Source: Clostridia bacterium
GTDB lineage: Bacteria; Bacillota; Clostridia; Oscillospirales; Acutalibacteraceae
Assembly: GCA_017507805.1 (NCBI GenBank)
Contig: JAFWAC010000022.1
Coordinates: forward strand, 1-64,000
Direction: 5' to 3'
Length of the DNA stretch: 64,000 nucleotides
In this document: in pieces, positions 59,645-64,000 of the stretch
How the letters are laid out: each line of letters starts with the position of its first letter
Position numbering within the stretch: the first letter of the stretch is position 1
Notes under the pieces: generated by a model
What the model was told of the DNA's origin: nothing
Seen by the model: the letters and a program-made list of their open reading frames with translations, nothing else
Database searches by the model: none
Program-made: the position numbers and the translations under genes

Positions 59645-60370
59645 ATGAATAATATATGGGAAAGAAATTATACCTTGCGCTCCGGCGATTTTGATAAGTT
59701 CGACCGTATCAAGCCATCAGCCGTTCTCGATTTGTTTCAGGATGCCGCAGGAAGGCATGCCGAGGAAATCGGTGTGGGCTTTGAGGAAATGATAAGCCGT
59801 TCATACCTTTGGGTGATTACAAGGGTTAAATTCAAAATCATTTCTGAGCCAAACCGTTTTCAAAATCTTATTGTTAAAACCTGGCCGCTTGCTCCCAATC
59901 GGTTAAGCTATCGCAGAGAGTATTGCATCGAGAATGAAAAGGGCGAGAAGCTGATTGTCGGCAGCTCAGAATGGGTTGTAGTTCACAGCGAAAAACGGCG
60001 CTTCCTTTCTGTCCCCGACCTGTATAACTTTGAGAACGGCTTTTATCCCGAAATGATGTTTGAAGCAAAGCTTGGCAAGGTGCATGATTTTGAGGCTGAG
60101 GGTGATGCTCACATTGTGAATGCAGGCTTCAGCGAATTGGATGTGAACAACCATGTCAACAACACAAAATACGCAAACTATGTAATAGACGCAATTGTTC
60201 CGTCAAAGGAGGATATTCTTGAGGTATTCCAGATAGATTATCGCAAGGAGGTTTTTGAGGGAACTCAGCTTAATATTTATTACAAACGGGATGATAACAA
60301 CATTCTGGCAAAAGGTCAAAACACAACCGGCGACACTATGTTTGCCTGTGAAATACAGCTCAAAAAATAG
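59645..60370 (+). CDS. Acyl-ACP thioesterase
   Basis: The 241-residue double-hotdog thioesterase hydrolyses acyl-ACP to free fatty acid. The catalytic-site block FSELDVNNHVNNTKYANYV is the second-hotdog signature (Asn/His pair), and SYLWVITRVKFKI and NRLSYRREYCIEN fit the first hotdog. The ATG at 59645 follows GAGGAT; the ATG five codons upstream lies in that site. A truncated degV, whose family binds fatty acids, follows closely. Confidence 0.88.
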   Translation: MNNIWERNYTLRSGDFDKFDRIKPSAVLDLFQDAAGRHAEEIGVGFEEMISRSYLWVITRVKFKIISEPNRFQNLIVKTWPLAPNRLSYRREYCIENEKGEKLIVGSSEWVVVHSEKRRFLSVPDLYNFENGFYPEMMFEAKLGKVHDFEAEGDAHIVNAGFSELDVNNHVNNTKYANYVIDAIVPSKEDILEVFQIDYRKEVFEGTQLNIYYKRDDNNILAKGQNTTGDTMFACEIQLKK

Positions 60371-60380
60371 GAGCGCGCTT

Positions 60381-60677
60381 ATAAAAATACAATTTATTGT
60401 AGATTTTGCCTCGGATTTAACTGCCGAAATCAAAAACAGAGTGAGAGTTGTTCCGCTTACCGTTCATTTCGGCGACCTGAAATATATAGACGGTGTGACC
60501 ATTGACCATAAAGCCTTTTATGAGAAGCTTGCGGAAACCGATGTACATCCCTCCACAAGTCAAGCCTCCCCTGCCGCATTCGCAAAAGAATTTAAATCTG
60601 TTAAAAACCAAGGTAAAAGTGCGGCTGTTGTCACCTTCCCTCCTTTTTACCTCTACGCTGTTAATTATTATAGTTAA
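60381..60677 (+). pseudogene. 5' fragment of a DegV-family fatty-acid-binding protein gene
   Basis: The readable 98 residues match the DegV N-terminus: IQFIVDFASDLTAEIKNRV, VVPLTVHFGDLKYIDGV and HPSTSQASPAAFAKEFK. Intact DegV/FakB proteins have about 280 residues; here homology stops near AAVVTFPPF and a stop follows. AGGAG is correctly placed, but the codon at the expected start is ATA, so both the start and the C-terminal two thirds are damaged. DegV proteins bind fatty acids for phosphorylation by FakA, which fits the neighbouring acyl-ACP thioesterase. A hairpin begins right after the stop. Confidence 0.75.
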
Positions 60678-60678
60678 T

Positions 60679-60850
60679 CAAAGCGGTAAATCAAATTTAC
60701 TGCTTTGATACAAATCTTTGATTTGGAAGCAAATTTTCAAAGAAAATTTGTCGATAATCATTTCAATAAGTGTTATACAGAATTGTATTTTCAATTACAA
60801 TTCTGTATAGCCGATATAATCGGTGCGTCAAAACGTTTTAGCGTTTTGAC
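60679..60850. repeat. Array of five hairpins between degV fragment and vWA gene
   Basis: In 172 bases there are five inverted repeats: CAAAGCGGTAAA.. (60679-60707), CAAATTTTC.. (60730-60750), ATACAGAATTGTA.. (60775-60808), CCGATATAATCGG (60811-60823) and GTCAAAACG.. (60827-60850). The last overlaps the stop codon of the minus-strand vWA gene. No open frame fits. Compare the inverted-repeat cluster between dnaK and dnaJ. Confidence 0.65.
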
Positions 60851-61500
60851 ACATTACGCTTGTTATAGTCTGAGTTAATGTCCTCACTCCAATCGGCTCT
60901 TAGCGGTGCGCTCGCCCGAACATTACAAACCGCTTTCGCAACCGTCTCGTAAAGGATATGGGTACCCTTTCCGTCTGCATTGTAATTTACTGCGCGGTCT
61001 TTATCAATACCGTAACGAGCCGCCGTTTCAACCGCATCAATATTTGCACCGATGAAAAGGAACTCCCAACCATATTTTTCCTTTTGGCGCTCAATCATCT
61101 TTTTGACCTTTTCGCTTGTATACTTGTGACTTGCGTTTTCCTGACCGTCAGTTGTAATAACAAACATCGTATGTTCAGGCACATCCTCAGGGCGGGCATA
61201 CTTATGAATGTTGCCAATGTGGCGAATTGCACCACCGATAGCATCAATGAGCGCTGTGCAACCTCTGACGGTATAATCCCTGTCGGTCATTTTTGGAATA
61301 TCGCGGAGCTTTACGCGGTCGTGCAAAACTTCACTCTCATCATCAAAAAGCACCGTAGATACATAGCAGTCGCCGTCCTGTTTCTTTTGCTTCTCAATCA
61401 TCGAGTTGAAACCGCCGATTGTGTCGCTTTCAAGCCCAGACATCGAACCACTACGGTCCAAAATAAATACGAGTTCAGTAATGTTGTTTTTGTTTCTCAT
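60838..61500 (-). CDS. von Willebrand factor A-domain protein
   Basis: The 220-residue single vWA domain has an intact MIDAS site: DRSGSMSG at residues 15-22, the second-loop Thr in RGCTALIDAIGG, and Asp in VITTDGQENAS. It resembles the small vWA proteins of tellurite-resistance/stress clusters (TerY-like), but no ter gene is in the window. It is cytosolic, with no signal peptide. An inverted repeat overlaps its ribosome binding site and another overlaps its stop codon. Confidence 0.9.
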   Translation of the reverse strand: MRNKNNITELVFILDRSGSMSGLESDTIGGFNSMIEKQKKQDGDCYVSTVLFDDESEVLHDRVKLRDIPKMTDRDYTVRGCTALIDAIGGAIRHIGNIHKYARPEDVPEHTMFVITTDGQENASHKYTSEKVKKMIERQKEKYGWEFLFIGANIDAVETAARYGIDKDRAVNYNADGKGTHILYETVAKAVCNVRASAPLRADWSEDINSDYNKRNVSKR

Positions 61501-61506
61501 AATAGA

Positions 61507-61556
61507 AAACCTCTCTTTTATTTGATGTACTCATTCTACACCAACAAAAGAGAGGT
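61507..61556 (-). promoter_or_regulatory. Hairpin that could mask the vWA ribosome binding site
   Basis: On the minus strand AACCTCTCTTTT and AAAAGAGAGGTT are perfect 12-base complements separated by 26 bases. The 3' arm contains the GAGAGG Shine-Dalgarno, 8 bases ahead of the vWA ATG, so the folded leader would hide it. Confidence 0.55.
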
Positions 61557-61657
61557 TAGGTCGCTTGGTATGCGACAAATTATTTATTTCATTAAATTGT
61601 ATATCGGATTTGTAGTTACCAAGCATACAATAGTTTTTATGCTTCAGAGGTTGCGGT

Positions 61658-62170
61658 TTATAATTCAATATCTATTTTATATTCATCATCAATAAGCACA
61701 TAGTCAGTATTATGCTTTTTACAAAGTTCTAATAATTGCATATTATCCTGTAATAAGCCCTCTATGGTACAGTCATCATCAAGACGGTTTTCGATTACTG
61801 AGGCGAATTTCTTAATGTTATCAAAATGCTTTCTTATATAGCTTTCGCTCATTACAAGGAAATAAGATTTTATGCTGTCAATATATTCCTTATCGAAATC
61901 CTTTTGCCAGGTAACAGGAATATAGCAACCCTCAACAATAAGGTTTTGCCTATTCTCTATGGCGGTTTTAATTATTTCGCGAACTATCGGCCATAGATAT
62001 TCAGTCAAAGCGCGATCATCGCTTAAAGGTGTAAGCTCAGTATTTCCGCTGCGAATTAAACCCATTTTCAAATGGTCAATTGAGAGGTATGGAAAACTAT
62101 ATTTTTCGAGCAGTTTTTGAGCAAGAGCAGTCTTACCTGTATGCGAAGCACCAGAAATTAAAATAATCAT
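61658..62170 (-). CDS. P-loop kinase-like protein
   Basis: The 170-residue protein opens with Walker A (LISGASHTGKTALAQKLL) and has a DxD/H-type strand YLSIDHLKMGLI and VEGCYIP, the layout of small nucleoside/2-phosphoglycerate/zeta-like kinases. A lid region with Arg residues lies near SESYIRKHFDN. No specific substrate can be named. It is one base from the acetyltransferase gene downstream of it on the plus strand numbering, so the two are likely co-transcribed. Confidence 0.78.
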   Translation of the reverse strand: MIILISGASHTGKTALAQKLLEKYSFPYLSIDHLKMGLIRSGNTELTPLSDDRALTEYLWPIVREIIKTAIENRQNLIVEGCYIPVTWQKDFDKEYIDSIKSYFLVMSESYIRKHFDNIKKFASVIENRLDDDCTIEGLLQDNMQLLELCKKHNTDYVLIDDEYKIDIEL

Positions 62171-62171
62171 T

Positions 62172-62777
62172 TTATTCCCCCACCTTATAAAGCTTCAATA
62201 TTTCTTTCTCCTCAGCGGTAAGCTCAGTGTTTATCTCTCGCAAAACTTTACAAGGATTTCCAACTGCAACAACATTAGCAGGAATATCCTTTGTAACAAC
62301 ACTTCCTGCACCGATTACTGTGTTATCGCCAATTGTAACTCCCGGTATAATCAAAGCTCCTGCACCAATCCAACAGTTGTTTCCTATGTGAATGGGTTTA
62401 TTATATTGAAGCGCCATTTCACGAAGCTGTGGCGCAATGGGATGCGCTGCTGTAGCTACCACAACATTAGGACCAAACATGACCTTGTCACCCACATAAA
62501 TGTGAGTATCGTCAACAAAAGTGCAACCAAAATTGCAATAAACCCCGTCACCGAAGTGAATATGTCTGCCGCCAAAATTAGTTCTAAGTGGCGGTTCTAT
62601 ATAGCAACCATCGCCAATTTCTGCGAACATTTCTTTGAGCATTTTCATTCGCTTTTTGTACTGATACGGCTTTGTTTTATTAAACCTATAAAGCTTATTC
62701 AGACATTTAGTTTGCACCTTCATCACTTCCGGGTCGCCCGGATTATAAATTTCTCCTGAATGTAATTTTTTGAACAT
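62172..62777 (-). CDS. Maltose/galactoside O-acetyltransferase-like protein
   Basis: The 201-residue left-handed beta-helix acetyltransferase uses acetyl-CoA. The N-terminal maltose-acetyltransferase segment (YNPGDPEVMKVQTKCLNKLY) is followed by hexapeptide repeats with the catalytic His in ATAAHPIAPQLRE and the loop NCWIGAGALIIPGVTIGDNT, ending VVTKDIPANVVAVGNPCKVL. This fits the Maa/LacA group. The physiological acceptor is unknown. Confidence 0.92.
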   Translation of the reverse strand: MFKKLHSGEIYNPGDPEVMKVQTKCLNKLYRFNKTKPYQYKKRMKMLKEMFAEIGDGCYIEPPLRTNFGGRHIHFGDGVYCNFGCTFVDDTHIYVGDKVMFGPNVVVATAAHPIAPQLREMALQYNKPIHIGNNCWIGAGALIIPGVTIGDNTVIGAGSVVTKDIPANVVAVGNPCKVLREINTELTAEEKEILKLYKVGE

Positions 62778-62782
62778 GAATT

Positions 62783-63148
62783 TTACCTCTCCGTTTTATA
62801 TAATTCTGCGGTTTCCCTATTCCTATATTCGTGTTTTTCGTAATAGCCGATGAGGGTGCCGTTATCGTCACGCAAGGCGACCATATAAACATCCTTGTTT
62901 TCTTTTTCACTATGATATGTAAAAATAATATTGTTATCCTTATTTTCTTTAAACCAAGCAACCACGCGGTCGATTTTCGCGTTAGAGTTGGCATTATGGC
63001 AAGATTTTATACTCTTGCCTGTAATATCAACCTTGTAACGAGTAATCGATGCGGGGTTCATATACACCACCGTATGCTCTAAATCGCAAATGACAATGGG
63101 TGCGGTGTCAGAGTCTATTATGCTTTTGAAAAAGGAATTTAAGTTCAT
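62783..63148 (-). CDS. Small PAS-fold protein
   Basis: The 121-residue stand-alone PAS domain has IIDSDTAPIVICDLEHTVVYMNPAS and the end strand VYMVALRDDNGTLIGYYEKHEYR. There is no attached kinase or DNA-binding domain. The ATG at 63148 follows AAAGGTGA; the GTG three codons upstream lies in that site. PAS-only proteins of this size are found in Clostridia with unknown ligands. It sits in the run of small accessory genes. Confidence 0.8.
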   Translation of the reverse strand: MNLNSFFKSIIDSDTAPIVICDLEHTVVYMNPASITRYKVDITGKSIKSCHNANSNAKIDRVVAWFKENKDNNIIFTYHSEKENKDVYMVALRDDNGTLIGYYEKHEYRNRETAELYKTER

Positions 63149-63190
63149 ATTTTTCACCTTTCGCTATGATGTTATAATTGTCAAATTGCC

Positions 63191-63505
63191 TTACTTCTTT
63201 TTCTTTGGTGCAGGAAGTTCATCATACATCACATTAAACAATTCGGTTAGAAACTCTTTACTGTCAATATTATCAACCAACAACATTTCTTTTGCACCCT
63301 CATAAGGCAATTCATAAATTGCCGTGGGCATAAGAAAAACCGCAGATTTAACAGGCTTTACAAGTAATCTGTCATCATAAATCCCACCCATAATTTTTCC
63401 GCGATAGTAGAGAATGTATTCACCCATCATTGCTTTGTAGGTTATCCCTTCCAAATCGGACAACTGTTCCAACACGAAATTTAAATATTCTTTGCTTGAA
63501 GCCAT
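63191..63505 (-). CDS. TfoX/Sxy N-terminal-domain protein
   Basis: The 104 residues match the TfoX N-terminal domain: YLNFVLEQLSDLEGITYKAMMGEYILYYRGKIMGGIYDDRLLVKP, then a Lys-rich tail. The proteobacterial TfoX controls competence, but single-domain Firmicute homologs are uncharacterised and the competence label should not be transferred. AGGAGG-like sequence precedes the ATG. Confidence 0.85.
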   Translation of the reverse strand: MASSKEYLNFVLEQLSDLEGITYKAMMGEYILYYRGKIMGGIYDDRLLVKPVKSAVFLMPTAIYELPYEGAKEMLLVDNIDSKEFLTELFNVMYDELPAPKKKK

Positions 63506-63528
63506 ACTACACCTCCTTAAATAAGAAA

Positions 63529-63924
63529 TTACTTAATCCACCATTCGGGAGTTATTTTGCCGAGTTTTACGGTGCGTCCTGTGGAATAGTCGAGCATTAT
63601 TTCAATATCGTGATATTTACCTGCCATAAGCTGCACCATAAGCTCACGACAAGCACCGCAAGGTGCGCCGTTGGAACCATCAGGCAAAATACAGAGAACC
63701 TTGTCTATTTCGTGTTCTCCGTTAGTAATCATATTAAAGATTGCATTTCTCTCCGCACAAATACCGAGTGTCGAGCAAGTATCAATGCAAACACCCGTAT
63801 ATATTTTTCCCGATTTTGATAGCACTGCAGAAGAAACCTCTCCGCAAGTAACATATTCTGAAATTCTGCGTTCATTTAATACGGCTTTTGCCGCTTCGTA
63901 CATTTCAGTCCAAACTTTTTCCAT
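63529..63924 (-). CDS. Cytidine deaminase-like protein
   Basis: The 131-residue zinc deaminase has the His/Cys-Glu motif as CAERNAIFNMI and the second zinc pair PCGACRELMVQL, the homotetrameric CDD/blasticidin-deaminase pattern. It probably deaminates cytidine or a related nucleoside. The C-terminus KITPEWWIK resembles blasticidin-S-deaminase-type members, so the substrate is uncertain. No partner nucleoside gene is nearby. Confidence 0.88.
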   Translation of the reverse strand: MEKVWTEMYEAAKAVLNERRISEYVTCGEVSSAVLSKSGKIYTGVCIDTCSTLGICAERNAIFNMITNGEHEIDKVLCILPDGSNGAPCGACRELMVQLMAGKYHDIEIMLDYSTGRTVKLGKITPEWWIK

Positions 63925-64000
63925 ACATATTCACCTTATCAAATTCCACTTGTTTTACTTAAATTGGCATACTTTGCGATTAAAGTTTGCTCTAAACTGT

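Noticed and set aside
59464-59646. 60-codon hydrophobic minus-strand frame resembling a small toxin peptide
   Set aside because: It has no ribosome binding site, its start overlaps the thioesterase start on the other strand, and the plus-strand reading gives the MarR-like fragments.
1-64000. tRNA, rRNA, riboswitch and intact insertion-sequence genes
   Set aside because: I looked for cloverleaf-like regions, T-box or riboswitch leaders and transposase reading frames in the gaps and found none I could support; a covariance-model scan would be decisive.

Overview
The window looks like a chromosomal segment of a low-to-moderate GC Gram-positive gut bacterium of class Clostridia, most likely Oscillospiraceae/Ruminococcaceae. 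The evidence is the mix of AGGAGG-type ribosome binding sites, sigma-A promoters close to TTGACA/TATAAT, an hrcA-grpE-dnaK-dnaJ operon under a textbook CIRCE element, a dnaE-pfkA neighbourhood, short Bacillus-type pgi and manA proteins, a type I dockerin domain and an orphan eutH. No rRNA, tRNA, CRISPR array or intact transposase was seen. The species assignment is inference.

Layout. 1-470 is a scar: a pspC gene cut off after 41 codons, followed by open-frame stretches that look like C-terminal tails of clostridial integrases. 470-10,200 is mostly housekeeping on the minus strand: a DMP19-like membrane protein, a small P-loop protein, pgi, a D,D-carboxypeptidase, mnmA, pfkA and dnaE. 10,200-14,260 is an unusual minus-strand unit: three tandem lipoproteins, each ending in a free-standing subtilisin-propeptide-like domain, followed by a subtilase with the same propeptide and four FG-GAP-like units; the subtilase is broken by a frameshift. 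14,560-21,820 runs on the plus strand: an rlmB-like methyltransferase, a membrane protein that looks like a catalytically dead P-type ATPase, metG, tatD, a 42-residue Asn/Gln-repeat microprotein and two small unknowns. 21,830-29,000 returns to the minus strand: a membrane LuxR regulator, then a PHP phosphatase, eutH, a C39-like peptidase lipoprotein and uvrB. The membrane LuxR gene is divergent from a tiny stand-alone LuxR protein, and two 18-bp palindromes lie between them. A large secreted dockerin protein follows the small LuxR gene.

32,280-38,340 holds transporters and a carbohydrate group (FGGY kinase plus GH127-type glycosidase, with a rhamnose-mutarotase-like gene nearby). 38,398-45,888 is the most novel part: a compact five-gene minus-strand operon with its own promoter, encoding a TIR-DUF6273-like fusion, a 732-residue unknown, a ParA-like ATPase with an Arg-variant Walker A, a 764-residue unknown, and a tandem duplicated AdoMet-decarboxylase-like (SpeD-fold) protein. 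Its gene mix suggests a conflict, defence or signalling system, but no such function is shown by the sequence. 46,000-53,800 is the heat-shock block hrcA-grpE-dnaK-dnaJ followed closely by manA and htpG.

53,880-64,000 contains an esterase, an ACT/UPF0210 pair, an AraC regulator divergent from a sugar isomerase/oxidoreductase pair, a decayed MarR-like gene in front of an acyl-ACP thioesterase, a degV fragment, an array of hairpins, and a run of small accessory genes (vWA protein, P-loop kinase-like, acetyltransferase, PAS, TfoX-like, cytidine deaminase-like).
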